From contig NZ_JBBMFJ010000006.1 of assembly GCF_040096075.1 (NCBI RefSeq), positions 1 to 64,000 of the forward strand: a stretch of DNA of 64,000 bases, given 5' to 3'. Shown here in pieces: positions 33,769 to 41,663 of this stretch. A model generated the notes under the pieces. That model saw only the letters and a program-made list of their open reading frames with translations, searched no databases and had not been told where the DNA came from. This stretch comes from Brotaphodocola faecis (GTDB lineage: Bacteria; Bacillota; Clostridia; Lachnospirales; Lachnospiraceae). The stretch's first letter is position 1. Every line of letters begins with the position of its first letter. A program made the position numbers and the translations under genes.

Positions 33769-33917
33769 CGCGGATTGTAACTGTTCAGTACCCTCACAGT
33801 TACGGGCAAAAATCCATTGAAAATTGCCTTCGGCAATGGGATTTTTGCCTGCAAGCCCAGGTTTTCATACGGTCAGCGCAGTGAATGCGTAGACCTACTG
33901 AACAGTTACCGCGGATT
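33769..33917. mobile_element. 133-bp IS66-like mini-element (MITE) with 8-bp target duplication
   Basis: Core 33777-33909 has perfect 14-bp inverted ends, GTAACTGTTCAGTA and TACTGAACAGTTAC, and is flanked by CGCGGATT on both sides (33769-33776, 33910-33917). Inside is a hairpin (GGCAAAAATC ... GGATTTTTGCC). There is no coding region. GTAA ends and an 8-bp duplication fit IS66. Confidence 0.78.
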
Positions 33918-33958
33918 GTCCATTTGGTGTCTGTCTGCATAAGATATAGTAAGGAAAG

Positions 33959-34312
33959 ATGGACAGGCGGATGCTTATGTGGGATCTGATCAGTGGGGCA
34001 CAGCTGGATGAATATCTGGATCAGGAGACAGATTTGTTTCTGGTGGATATGCGGGATGCCCGCTCCTACCGCAGGGCGCATATCCGGGGAGCCGTGAACA
34101 TTCCGACGGGGGAACTGCGAAGTCGGATCGGAGAGCTGCCCCGGGACCGCCTGATCGTGTTGTACTGTTACCATGGCCCCAACAGCATGCGGGCGGCGCG
34201 GTGGCTGGCATCCCTGGGATATGAAACGGCAGATGTGTACGGCGGAATCCAGAATTACCGCGGAAAGTATCTGGAGTGGTATGAATCCGTTGACAACTTT
34301 ATGGGCGGGTAA
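33959..34312 (+). CDS. Rhodanese-like domain protein
   Basis: 117 aa single-domain rhodanese. The substrate half FLVDMRDARSYRRAHIRGAVNIPTGEL and active-site loop VLYCYHGPNSMRAARWLASLGY (catalytic Cys) are clear, so it can carry a persulfide or act in sulfur transfer. A start at 33971 or 33977 is also possible, since AAGGAAAG lies almost at the first ATG. It is followed 45 bp later by a phosphodiesterase gene. Confidence 0.88.
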   Translation: MDRRMLMWDLISGAQLDEYLDQETDLFLVDMRDARSYRRAHIRGAVNIPTGELRSRIGELPRDRLIVLYCYHGPNSMRAARWLASLGYETADVYGGIQNYRGKYLEWYESVDNFMGG

Positions 34313-34357
34313 TAAAATAATGATATTAATGTCAAGGAAAGATGAGGAAAAAACACT

Positions 34358-34903
34358 ATGAAATACATGTTTGCATCAGATATTCACGGTTCCGCCCACT
34401 ACTGCCGGAAAATGCTGGAGGCTTACCGCCAGTCCGGCGCTGAACGCCTGATTTTGCTTGGTGATCTTTTGTATCACGGACCGCGCAATGACCTTCCGCA
34501 GGAGTATGCGCCGAAGCAGGTCATTGCCATGTTAAATGAGTACAAAAACGAGATCATTGCCGTGCGCGGAAACTGCGAGGCTGAGGTAGACCAGATGGTT
34601 CTGGAGTTCCCGGTTATGGCGGATTATGCCATTCTGGTGCTGAACGGCCTGACCTTCTTCGCAACCCATGGCCATCTGTTCAATCAGGACCAGATGCCGC
34701 CGTTAAAGGCAGGAGATATTCTGGTGCATGGCCACACACATCTGCTGAAGGCAGAAAAAGTGAACGGACATTACATCTTAAATCCGGGTTCCACCTCCAT
34801 TCCGAAGGGCGGCAATCCGGCAACGTACGCAATCCTGGACGAGCAGGATTTTAAGATCTTCGACTTCGACGGCAATGTGGTCAAAGAGGCGAAATTAGGT
34901 TAA
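34358..34903 (+). CDS. YfcE-type metallophosphodiesterase
   Basis: 181 aa calcineurin-like phosphoesterase. Metal motifs: SDIHG (10-14), LGDLLYHGP, VRGNCEAEVD, THGHLFNQD and VHGHTHLL. The match to YfcE phosphodiesterases is good; the physiological substrate is unknown. It is followed after 13 bp by an RNA methyltransferase, in an operon-like run that continues to the tRNA region. Confidence 0.9.
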   Translation: MKYMFASDIHGSAHYCRKMLEAYRQSGAERLILLGDLLYHGPRNDLPQEYAPKQVIAMLNEYKNEIIAVRGNCEAEVDQMVLEFPVMADYAILVLNGLTFFATHGHLFNQDQMPPLKAGDILVHGHTHLLKAEKVNGHYILNPGSTSIPKGGNPATYAILDEQDFKIFDFDGNVVKEAKLG

Positions 34904-34916
34904 GGAAAGGAACGGT

Positions 34917-36104
34917 ATGGCGACAAAAGTATATGAACTGATTGCACCCTGTCATTTTGGCCTGGAGGCAGTCCTGAAAAAAGAAATTCTGGATCTTGGA
35001 TACGAGATTTCCCAGGTGGAAGATGGAAAAGTAACCTTTCTTGGGGACGCGGAGGCCATCTGCCGCGCGAATATTTTTCTGAGAACGACAGAGCGCATTC
35101 TGTTAAAGGTAGGAAGCTTTAAGGCAACAACCTTCGAGGAGCTGTTTCAGGGAACCAAGTCACTGCCGTGGGAGGAGTACATCCCGCAGGACGGCCGTTT
35201 CTGGGTCAAGAAGGCCAATTCCATCAAGAGTAAGCTCTTCAGTCCGTCCGATATCCAGTCCATCATGAAAAAGGCTATGGTAGACCGCATGAAGCAGGGC
35301 TATGGGGTGTCTGTGATCCCGGAGACCGGTGCGGACTACCCGGTGCGCGTATCGCTGTATAAGGATATCGTTACCGTTGCGCTGGATACCACCGGTGAGT
35401 CCCTTCACAAGCGCGGCTACCGCAAGATGACCAGCAAGGCACCCATTGAGGAGACTCTGGCGGCAGCCCTCATCATGCTGACTCCGTGGAACAAGGACCG
35501 CATTCTGGTGGATCCGTTCTGCGGAAGCGGAACCTTCCCGATTGAGGCAGCTATGATGGCAGCCAATATGGCGCCGGGCATGAACCGCTCCTTCCTGTCA
35601 GAAAACTGGAAACAGATCATTCCGCGCAAGTGCTGGTATGAGGCCATGGATGAGGCCCACGAGATGGTGGATGATACCGTCAGCGTGGACATTCAGGGCT
35701 ACGATCTGGATCCGGAGGTCATCAAGGCAGCCAGAGCCAATGCAGAGCTGGCCGGTGTGGCCCATATGATCCATTTCCAGCAGCGGCCGGTGGCGGAGCT
35801 GAGCCATCCGAAAAAATATGGTTTCCTGATCACCAACCCGCCATACGGCGAGCGTATTGAGGATAAAAAGAATCTTCCGGCACTGTACACCCAGATCGGT
35901 GACCGCTTTAAGGCGCTGGACAGCTGGTCCGCGTTCATCATTACTTCCTATGAAGATGTCGAGAAGTATATGGGCCGCAAGGCGGACAAAAACCGTAAAA
36001 TCTACAACGGAATGATGAAGACCTATTTCTATCAGTTCCTGGGGCCGAAGCCGCCGAGAAGAAAACCGGAGGCCGCGCCGAAAAATCAGGATCGTGAGCA
36101 GTAA
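34917..36104 (+). CDS. THUMP-domain class I SAM-dependent RNA methyltransferase (RlmL/YpsC-like)
   Basis: 395 aa. N-terminal THUMP domain (about 5-160, HFGLEAVLKKEILDLGYEISQVEDGKV), then the UPF0020 methyltransferase domain: SAM loop LVDPFCGSGTFPIEAAMMA, GYDLDPEVIKAARANAELAG and the catalytic NPPYGERIED. It resembles RlmL and the YpsC family that methylate a guanine in 23S rRNA. AAGGAAAGG precedes the start. Confidence 0.93.
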   Translation: MATKVYELIAPCHFGLEAVLKKEILDLGYEISQVEDGKVTFLGDAEAICRANIFLRTTERILLKVGSFKATTFEELFQGTKSLPWEEYIPQDGRFWVKKANSIKSKLFSPSDIQSIMKKAMVDRMKQGYGVSVIPETGADYPVRVSLYKDIVTVALDTTGESLHKRGYRKMTSKAPIEETLAAALIMLTPWNKDRILVDPFCGSGTFPIEAAMMAANMAPGMNRSFLSENWKQIIPRKCWYEAMDEAHEMVDDTVSVDIQGYDLDPEVIKAARANAELAGVAHMIHFQQRPVAELSHPKKYGFLITNPPYGERIEDKKNLPALYTQIGDRFKALDSWSAFIITSYEDVEKYMGRKADKNRKIYNGMMKTYFYQFLGPKPPRRKPEAAPKNQDREQ

Positions 36105-36144
36105 ATCCTCATGGAACAAAACGAACTGGCAGGGAGAGTCTGAA

Positions 36145-37575
36145 TTGAACAGGAAGTTTTCATGGAGAGGCATGCTGCTTGCCCTGGTGGTGTCGGTACT
36201 CTTTACAGGCGGATGTTCGGCGGTGGCTGCTCCGGGGCCGGAAGGACATCTGGAGTCAAAACAGTCCCGGGAAAAGGAAACGTCACGTCTGGAGCCGGAA
36301 ATCTCCCGGGAAACGGAAAGCACGGTTTCTGCTAAGGAAACGGAGCCGTCTGCTGTGGAAATTCCGGCGGGCGGATCAGAGCTTCCCTCCCGTTATGACG
36401 CCCGGACGGATGGTCGTACGGCACCGGTAAAGAATCAGGGGGATCTTGGCACCTGCTGGGCCTTTGCTTCGCTTCTGGCGCTGGAAAGCAGTCTTCTTCC
36501 GGAGGAATCTTATGATTTTTCCGAGGACCACATGTCCCATGACCCGAATTTTCTGTTGGATCAGAAGAGCGGCGGTGACTACATCATGTCCATGGCGTAT
36601 CTGCTTTCCTGGCGGGGACCGGTTCTGGAAGAGGAGGATCCTTATGGGGATGGGATCTCACCGGAGGGACTGACCGCGGTAAAACATGTGCAGGAAATCC
36701 AGATTTTACCGGAGTATGACCGGGATGCCATCAAAACAGCAGTTTACCGCACGGGCGGGGTGCAGAGCGCGCTTTATACGACCCTGCAGGGGCAGCAGGA
36801 CAGCCGCTACTATAAGGAAGAAAACGGTGCCTATTACTATTCCGGGACGCTCCCGCCCAACCACGATGTGGTTATTGTGGGCTGGGATGATGATTATCCG
36901 GCGGAAAACTTTTCAGAACTTCCACCGGATAACGGGGCTTTTCTTTGTGAGAACAGCTGGGGAACGGAGTTCGGAAAGGCCGGATTTTTCTATGTTTCCT
37001 ATTACGATACCAATCTTGGCAGTACCAATCTGGTTTATTCCGGTGTGGAGCCGGCGGACAATTACGAGCAGATCTACCAGAGCGACCTGTGTGGCTGGCT
37101 GGGACAGATCGGTTACGGCAGTGAGAATGTATGGGGGGCCAATGTTTATACGGCTTCTGAGGGCGCACAGCAGATTCAGGCGGCTGGATTCTACGCAGTG
37201 GACGCAGATACAGAATATGAGATCAGCGTGGTCACGGACGTGCCTCAGAATCCGACGGATGCAGACTGGCTCCGCTTAAAGCGCAGGAAGTCCCAAATGG
37301 TATCCGGGAAGCTTTCGTATGCGGGATATTACACGATCCCCTTTCCGGAACCGGTAACCGTACAGGCGGGGGAGCGCTTTGCCATAATTTTGGAGCTTCG
37401 CACGCCGGGGGCGGTTCATCCTATGGCGATTGAGTACGATTCCGGGGACGGACGCTGCCTGGTGGATATCACGGACGGCGAAGGCTATTTAAGCGCGGAC
37501 GGGGATGTCTGGGAGCGGGCAGAGACAGAGCAGGAGTGCAACCTCTGCCTGAAGGCGTACACGGTTATGAGGTAA
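36145..37575 (+). CDS. C1-family (papain-like) cysteine peptidase lipoprotein
   Basis: 476 aa from a TTG start at 36145, chosen for GGGAGAG 8 bp upstream; a GTG at 36094, overlapping the previous gene, is the alternative. Lipoprotein signal MNRKFSWRGMLLALVVSVLF-TGGC (Cys24), then an Arg/Glu/Ser-rich linker. The peptidase domain has LPSRYDARTDGRTAPVKNQGDLGTCWAF (catalytic Cys104), NHDVVIVGWDDDY (His) and ENSWGTEFGKAGFFYVSY (Asn). The C-terminal part (from about 330) is a lectin-like beta domain seen in clostridial surface peptidases. Displayed on the cell surface. Confidence 0.87.
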   Translation: MNRKFSWRGMLLALVVSVLFTGGCSAVAAPGPEGHLESKQSREKETSRLEPEISRETESTVSAKETEPSAVEIPAGGSELPSRYDARTDGRTAPVKNQGDLGTCWAFASLLALESSLLPEESYDFSEDHMSHDPNFLLDQKSGGDYIMSMAYLLSWRGPVLEEEDPYGDGISPEGLTAVKHVQEIQILPEYDRDAIKTAVYRTGGVQSALYTTLQGQQDSRYYKEENGAYYYSGTLPPNHDVVIVGWDDDYPAENFSELPPDNGAFLCENSWGTEFGKAGFFYVSYYDTNLGSTNLVYSGVEPADNYEQIYQSDLCGWLGQIGYGSENVWGANVYTASEGAQQIQAAGFYAVDADTEYEISVVTDVPQNPTDADWLRLKRRKSQMVSGKLSYAGYYTIPFPEPVTVQAGERFAIILELRTPGAVHPMAIEYDSGDGRCLVDITDGEGYLSADGDVWERAETEQECNLCLKAYTVMR

Positions 37576-37654
37576 AAAGAGGAGGGGAAGGCATGGGCCT
37601 TTCCTATATGCAGGAAAACAAAGGACGGCATCCAGGCATGCCGGAGGAGAGAAT

Positions 37655-38269
37655 ATGAAAAAACACAGAATCGTATTTGCAACCGGCAATGCCGGAAAAA
37701 TGAAGGAGATCCGCCTGATCATGGCAGATCTGGGCTGTGAGGTGGTATCCATGAAGGAAGCCGGAGCAGACCCGGAAATCGTGGAAAACGGCACTTCCTT
37801 TGCGGAGAACGCGGAGATCAAGGCCCGGGCAGTCTGGAACTGCACTGGTGATATCGTGCTGGCCGATGATTCCGGCCTGGTGGTGGATTACATCGGCGGT
37901 GAGCCGGGCATTTATTCGGCCCGTTACATGGGGGAGGATACATCCTACGAGATCAAGAACCGGAATATCATTGACCGTCTGGCAGACGCAAAAGGAGAGG
38001 AGCGCAGTGCCCGCTTTGTCTGCAACATTGCGGCAGTGCTTCCGGATGGACGTGTGCTTCACACGGAGGCAGCCATGGAGGGGCAGATTGCCATGGAACC
38101 GGCTGGATGCGGCGGTTTTGGCTACGACCCGATCCTGTATCTCCCGGAGTTTGGCATGACTTCCGCGGAAATTACCATGGAGCAGAAGAATGCGATCAGC
38201 CACCGCGGAAAGGCGCTGGAGGCCATGAAGAAGGAATTAGAGCATTACTTTGAGGAGGAATCCCGATGA
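37655..38269 (+). CDS. rdgB: Non-canonical purine NTP pyrophosphatase (RdgB/HAM1)
   Basis: Removes dITP, XTP and similar damaged purines by cutting them to NMP and pyrophosphate. 204 aa. Motifs: IVFATGNAGKMKEI, GTSFAENAEIKARAV, LADDSGLVVDYIGGEPGIYSARYMG, and GGFGYDPILYLPEFGMTSAEI. It overlaps the next gene by 4 bp (ATGA). Confidence 0.96.
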   Translation: MKKHRIVFATGNAGKMKEIRLIMADLGCEVVSMKEAGADPEIVENGTSFAENAEIKARAVWNCTGDIVLADDSGLVVDYIGGEPGIYSARYMGEDTSYEIKNRNIIDRLADAKGEERSARFVCNIAAVLPDGRVLHTEAAMEGQIAMEPAGCGGFGYDPILYLPEFGMTSAEITMEQKNAISHRGKALEAMKKELEHYFEEESR

Positions 38270-38757
38270 AGATACTGATCGTGAGTGATACCCACAGAAA
38301 AGACGGAAACCTGTACGATGTGATTGAGAAGGAGAAGCCGCTTGATATGCTGATCCACCTGGGAGACGCAGAAGGAAGCGAAAACGTGATTGCGGACTGG
38401 ATCAACGAAGACTGCGAGCTGGTCATGGTCCAGGGCAACAATGATTTCTTTTCCTCCCTGGACCGGGAAATCGAGCTGGATCTGGGGCCTCACCGCGCTT
38501 TTCTGACTCACGGCCATTACTATAACGTATCTCTGGATGTGGACCGCCTGTGGGAGGAAGCAAAGGACCGCGGATGCGATATTGCCATGTTTGGCCACAC
38601 CCACCGTCCATATCTGGAGGAGCGGGAGGGCATTACCCTCTTAAATCCGGGCAGTCTTTCTTATCCGCGCCAGGAGGGCAGAATGCCATCCTACATGATC
38701 ATGGATCTGGAGGAGGATGGAACCACGAAATATCACATGATGTTTTTAGGCGATTAA
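38266..38757 (+). CDS. MJ0936/YfcE-family metallophosphoesterase
   Basis: 163 aa. Metal-ligand motifs SDTHRKDG (8-15), LIHLGDAEGS, VQGNNDFF, THGHYYNV and FGHTHRPY. In many Firmicutes a gene of this family sits directly after rdgB, as here. Substrate unknown. A paralogue lies at 34358. GAGGAG precedes it. Confidence 0.92.
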   Translation: MKILIVSDTHRKDGNLYDVIEKEKPLDMLIHLGDAEGSENVIADWINEDCELVMVQGNNDFFSSLDREIELDLGPHRAFLTHGHYYNVSLDVDRLWEEAKDRGCDIAMFGHTHRPYLEEREGITLLNPGSLSYPRQEGRMPSYMIMDLEEDGTTKYHMMFLGD

Positions 38758-38843
38758 GCCGGTCTGAAAAGAGGCGCTCTGCGCCGCCGGAACCGGTCCG
38801 AAAAACAGTATGAAAAAGTTGCAAAAAAAGTTTGCAAAAACTG

Positions 38844-38872
38844 TTGACAAATGAAGACCTGTATTATATAAT
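38844..38872 (+). promoter_or_regulatory. Promoter of the plus-strand tRNA operon
   Basis: TTGACA (38844-38849), 17-bp spacer, TATAAT (38867-38872): full consensus, 62 bp before tRNA-Pro. Confidence 0.88.
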
Positions 38873-38934
38873 TACTCTCGCGTTGTTCAGTAATGCTCTG
38901 TGAGAGCTGATGAACATACAGGTTTTCAGTGATC

Positions 38935-39009
38935 CGGGGTGTGGCTCAGCTTGGCTAGAGCACCTGGTTTGGGACCAGGGGGTCGCAGGTTCGAATCCTG
39001 TCACCCCGA
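38935..39009 (+). tRNA. tRNA-Pro (TGG)
   Basis: Acceptor CGGGGTG/CACCCCG; anticodon stem CCTGG-TTTGGGA-CCAGG, anticodon TGG; T-loop GGTTCGAATCC. CCA is not encoded. First of five tRNAs. Confidence 0.95.
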
Positions 39010-39022
39010 TTTAATTGAATAT

Positions 39023-39093
39023 GCGGGTGTAGTTCAATGGTAGAACACCAGCCTTCCAAGCTGGATACGTGGGTTCGATTCCCATCACCCGCT
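39023..39093 (+). tRNA. tRNA-Gly (TCC)
   Basis: Acceptor GCGGGTG/CACCCGC; anticodon loop CTTCCAA gives TCC; T-arm GGGTTCGATTCCC. Confidence 0.95.
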
Positions 39094-39119
39094 CTTGAAA
39101 AGTTCATCTTTTCAAAAGT

Positions 39120-39193
<74 letters not shown>

Positions 39194-39228
39194 TTTCTTT
39201 CACAAAAGTGAAAGAGAAATTTCATAAT

Positions 39229-39303
39229 GGTGGGTATAGCGCAGCTGGTTAGCGCGCCAGATTGTGGCTCTGGAGGCCGAGGGTTCGAATCCCTCTATCC
39301 ACC
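39229..39303 (+). tRNA. tRNA-His (GTG)
   Basis: Acceptor GTGGGTA/TATCCAC with the extra G at -1 (39229) opposite C73; anticodon loop TTGTGGC gives GTG. Confidence 0.95.
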
Positions 39304-39401
39304 CTGATTGTTGGATCCTTATGCAGATATGCGTAGGGATTTTTTACAATCTGTATATTCACATACGGCGTCAGCTGACGCTGAATGAAAAATTCGTATC
39401 C

Positions 39402-39482
39402 GCGGGCATGGCGGAATTGGCAGACGCGCCAGATTTAGGTTCTGGTATCTCTGATGTGCAGGTTCAAGTCCTGTTGCCCGCA
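39402..39482 (+). tRNA. tRNA-Leu (TAG)
   Basis: Acceptor GCGGGCA/TGCCCGC, long variable arm; anticodon loop TTTAGGT gives TAG. Last gene of the tRNA run; a terminator follows directly. Confidence 0.94.
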
Positions 39483-39485
39483 CTG

Positions 39486-39520
39486 AAAAACCCCGGTGAT
39501 TGGTTTCACCGGGGTTTTTT
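39486..39520 (+). terminator. Terminator of the tRNA operon
   Basis: CCCCGGTGA (39491-39499) pairs with TCACCGGGG (39506-39514), then TTTTTT. Confidence 0.92.
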
Positions 39521-39550
39521 GTGCTGACGGCCATTGTATGAATGCCGTTT

Positions 39551-40612
39551 TTATTTGGTTAAGGTACCATTGTCGAAGTAGTCGATCTTCATGGAATGAC
39601 GTACATCTGCCAGGGTCTTTGCTGCAGTTTCCTTTGCACGCTTGCTGCCCTCTTCAAGGATATCGTAAACATCCGGAAGACGCTGTTCCCATTCTTTTCT
39701 GCGCTCGCGGATTGGTGCCAGCTCGGACTGGATGACGTTGTTTAAGAACTTCTTGACTTTGACATCGCCCAGGCCGCCGCGGCGGTAGTGGTCTTTTAAC
39801 TCGTCCAGGTTGTTGTAATCCGGCAGGAACTCTGCGAAGTGCTCCGGACGGCTGAAAGCATCGAGGTAGATAAATACCGGGTTGCCCTCAACCTTACCCG
39901 GATCTTCCACACGAAGGTGGTTCGGATCGGTGAACATGGACATGATCTTCTTGCGGATATCCTCTGGCTCATCGGATAAGTAGATGCAGTTCCCCAGAGA
40001 TTTACTCATTTTTGCCTTGCCGTCGATACCCGGCAGTCTTAAGCATGCCTGGTTCTGCGGGAGGAGGATCTGCGGCTCAACCAGGGTCTCACCGTATACG
40101 GAATTGAATTTGTGTACGATCTCGCGGCACTGCTCGATCATCGGCATCTGGTCCTCACCAACCGGAACGGTGGTAGCCTTGAATGCAGTGATGTCGGCTG
40201 CCTGGCTGATCGGGTAGCAGAAGAAGCCAACAGGAATGCTTGCCTCAAAGTTGCGCATCTGGATCTCAGATTTTACGGTTGGGTTTCTCTGAAGGCGGGA
40301 AACGGTAACCAGATTCATATAGTAGAAGCTGAGCTCAGTCAGCTCCGGAACCATGGACTGGATGAAGATAGTGGACTTCTCCGGGTCGAGGCCGCAGGAA
40401 AGGTAATCCAGAGCAACCTGGATGATGTTGTCGCGTACCTTTTCCGGGTGTTCTGCGTTGTCAGTTAAAGCCTGCGCATCGGCGATCATGATGTAGATCT
40501 CATCGTATTTGCCGGAATTCTGCAGTCTGACACGCTCTTTTAATGAGCCAACATAGTGGCCAACATGAAGACGGCCGGTAGGACGGTCGCCGGTCAGAAT
40601 AATCTGTTTCAT
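39551..40612 (-). CDS. trpS: Tryptophanyl-tRNA synthetase
   Basis: Charges tRNA-Trp; cytoplasmic, class I. 353 aa. The HIGH motif appears as HVGH at 16-19 (GDRPTGRLHVGHYVGS) and KMSKS as GKAKMSKSLGN near 200. The bacterial TrpRS core (AEHPEKVRDNI, IPVGFFCYPISQAADITAF, PVGEDQMPMIEQCREI) is complete. It is opposite in orientation to the flanking tRNA genes and has its own consensus promoter; no T-box leader was recognised in the short 5' region. Confidence 0.97.
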   Translation of the reverse strand: MKQIILTGDRPTGRLHVGHYVGSLKERVRLQNSGKYDEIYIMIADAQALTDNAEHPEKVRDNIIQVALDYLSCGLDPEKSTIFIQSMVPELTELSFYYMNLVTVSRLQRNPTVKSEIQMRNFEASIPVGFFCYPISQAADITAFKATTVPVGEDQMPMIEQCREIVHKFNSVYGETLVEPQILLPQNQACLRLPGIDGKAKMSKSLGNCIYLSDEPEDIRKKIMSMFTDPNHLRVEDPGKVEGNPVFIYLDAFSRPEHFAEFLPDYNNLDELKDHYRRGGLGDVKVKKFLNNVIQSELAPIRERRKEWEQRLPDVYDILEEGSKRAKETAAKTLADVRHSMKIDYFDNGTLTK

Positions 40613-40662
40613 ATATGATAGGACTCCTTTGTTCTTTGTGCGGCGCTGCCGCTGATTCTTCT

Positions 40663-40691
40663 ATTATAATATCTTCGATGGGACGCGTCAA
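40663..40691 (-). promoter_or_regulatory. Promoter of trpS
   Basis: On the minus strand TTGACG (40691-40686), 17-bp spacer, TATAAT (40668-40663), about 50 bp before the start codon. Confidence 0.8.
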
Positions 40692-40743
40692 CCAAATCGA
40701 AGGTTTCGGGCTGGGGATTTTGCTGATTTGGAAAGCAAAGCTA

Positions 40744-40772
40744 TTGCTTTTTTGGCGGGAATCAGATATAAT
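40744..40772 (+). promoter_or_regulatory. Promoter of tRNA-Gln
   Basis: TTGCTT (40744-40749), 17-bp spacer, TATAAT (40767-40772). Confidence 0.7.
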
Positions 40773-40801
40773 AGACAGGCGTTTATATTTCTATAAACCA
40801 T

Positions 40802-40873
40802 TGGGCCATCGCCAAGCGGTAAGGCACAGCACTTTGACTGCTGCACTCGAGGGTTCGAATCCCGCTGGCCCAG
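40802..40873 (+). tRNA. tRNA-Gln (TTG)
   Basis: Acceptor TGGGCCA/TGGCCCA; anticodon loop CTTTGAC gives TTG; T-arm GGGTTCGAATCCC. Confidence 0.95.
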
Positions 40874-40880
40874 CTGAAAA

Positions 40881-40925
40881 AAAGAGCAGGACATTTTTCG
40901 TTATGAAGGATGTCGTGCTCTTTTT
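40881..40925 (+). terminator. Terminator of tRNA-Gln
   Basis: AAAGAGCAGGACA pairs with TGTCGTGCTCTTT, then T residues. Confidence 0.75.
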
Positions 40926-40945
40926 CAATAGATCTGTGTCTGTAT

Positions 40946-40979
40946 AACAAAAAACACCAGAGCAAACGCTCTGGTGTTT
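40946..40979 (-). terminator. Terminator of the minus-strand tRNA pair
   Basis: AAACACCAGAGC (40952-40963) and GCTCTGGTGTTT (40968-40979); read on the minus strand it ends in a T run. Confidence 0.85.
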
Positions 40980-41002
40980 CTTCGCTTTGATTCTTGATTC
41001 TA

Positions 41003-41074
41003 TGACCTCATCGGGAATCGAACCCGAGTTTACGCCGTGAGAGGGCGTCGTCTTAACCGCTTGACCATGAGGCC
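41003..41074 (-). tRNA. tRNA-Glu (CTC)
   Basis: Minus strand: acceptor GGCCTCA/TGAGGTC, discriminator A; anticodon loop CTCTCAC gives CTC; T-arm CGGGTTCGATTCCCG. Confidence 0.92.
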
Positions 41075-41078
41075 AGAA

Positions 41079-41152
41079 TCGAGGCGACAAGATTCGAACT
41101 TGCGACCTCTGCGTCCCGAACGCAGCGCTCTACCAAACTGAGCCACGCCTCG
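41079..41152 (-). tRNA. tRNA-Pro (CGG)
   Basis: Minus strand: acceptor CGAGGCG/CGCCTCG, discriminator A; anticodon loop TTCGGGA gives CGG. Transcribed first of the pair, 4 bp before tRNA-Glu. Confidence 0.94.
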
Positions 41153-41165
41153 AAGCGACTCCAAT

Positions 41166-41194
41166 AATATAGCATCATTCGGGAAATAATGCAA
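41166..41194 (-). promoter_or_regulatory. Promoter of the minus-strand tRNA pair
   Basis: Minus strand TTGCAT (41194-41189), 17-bp spacer, TATATT (41171-41166). Confidence 0.65.
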
Positions 41195-41359
41195 GCACTT
41201 TTTTGAAAAAATTGAAAAAAGTTTTTTGCGGTCGGATTCTGCGATGGAGAACCGGTGGAAGAATGCCGTGTATACAAGAAAAAACAAGGTTTTGCGCCGT
41301 TTTATGCAATTTGCTTATTGATAAAAATGTGTCAATATGAGAAAATGAATCTATAGTAT

Positions 41360-41376
41360 GCGCACTGTGCGCATTT
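41360..41376. promoter_or_regulatory. Palindrome upstream of the sensory hydrogenase cluster
   Basis: ATGCGCA-ctg-TGCGCAT, a perfect 7-bp dyad, lies 46 bp before the first gene and just after a TATAGT (41353-41358). It may be an operator. No Rex box was seen nearby. Confidence 0.45.
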
Positions 41377-41421
41377 GGGTCATTATCTGTCAACAACAGT
41401 TAAATTTTGGAGGATTGGGTT

Positions 41422-41661
41422 ATGAGAGTTACGATCTGTATCGGAAGTGCATGTCATTTAAAAGGATCAAGAGAAATCATCCAGCGCCTGCAGGAGCTGG
41501 TAAAGGAACACGGAGTTTCTGATAAGGTAGATTTAAACGGAGCGTTCTGTACCGGAAACTGTGTCAACGGTGTCTGCGTGACGGTAGACGGAGAGCTGTT
41601 CTCCTTGAAGCCGGAAACTACCGATGACTTCTTTGCAAAGGAAATTTTAGGGAGACTGTAA
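41422..41661 (+). CDS. Thioredoxin-like [2Fe-2S] ferredoxin domain protein
   Basis: 79 aa. A NuoE/thioredoxin-like ferredoxin on its own: MRVTICIGSACHLKGSREII holds two cysteines spaced less tightly than in NuoE, and GAFCTGNCVNGVCV the others. It probably passes electrons to or from the adjacent hydrogenase-like protein (2-bp gap to the next gene). The start at 41422 follows GGAGG by 8 bp; the frame is open to 41407. Confidence 0.85.
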   Translation: MRVTICIGSACHLKGSREIIQRLQELVKEHGVSDKVDLNGAFCTGNCVNGVCVTVDGELFSLKPETTDDFFAKEILGRL

Positions 41662-41663
41662 GT

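Noticed and set aside
40613..40690. T-box leader before trpS
   Set aside because: Promoter to start distance is only about 50 bp, too short for a T-box.
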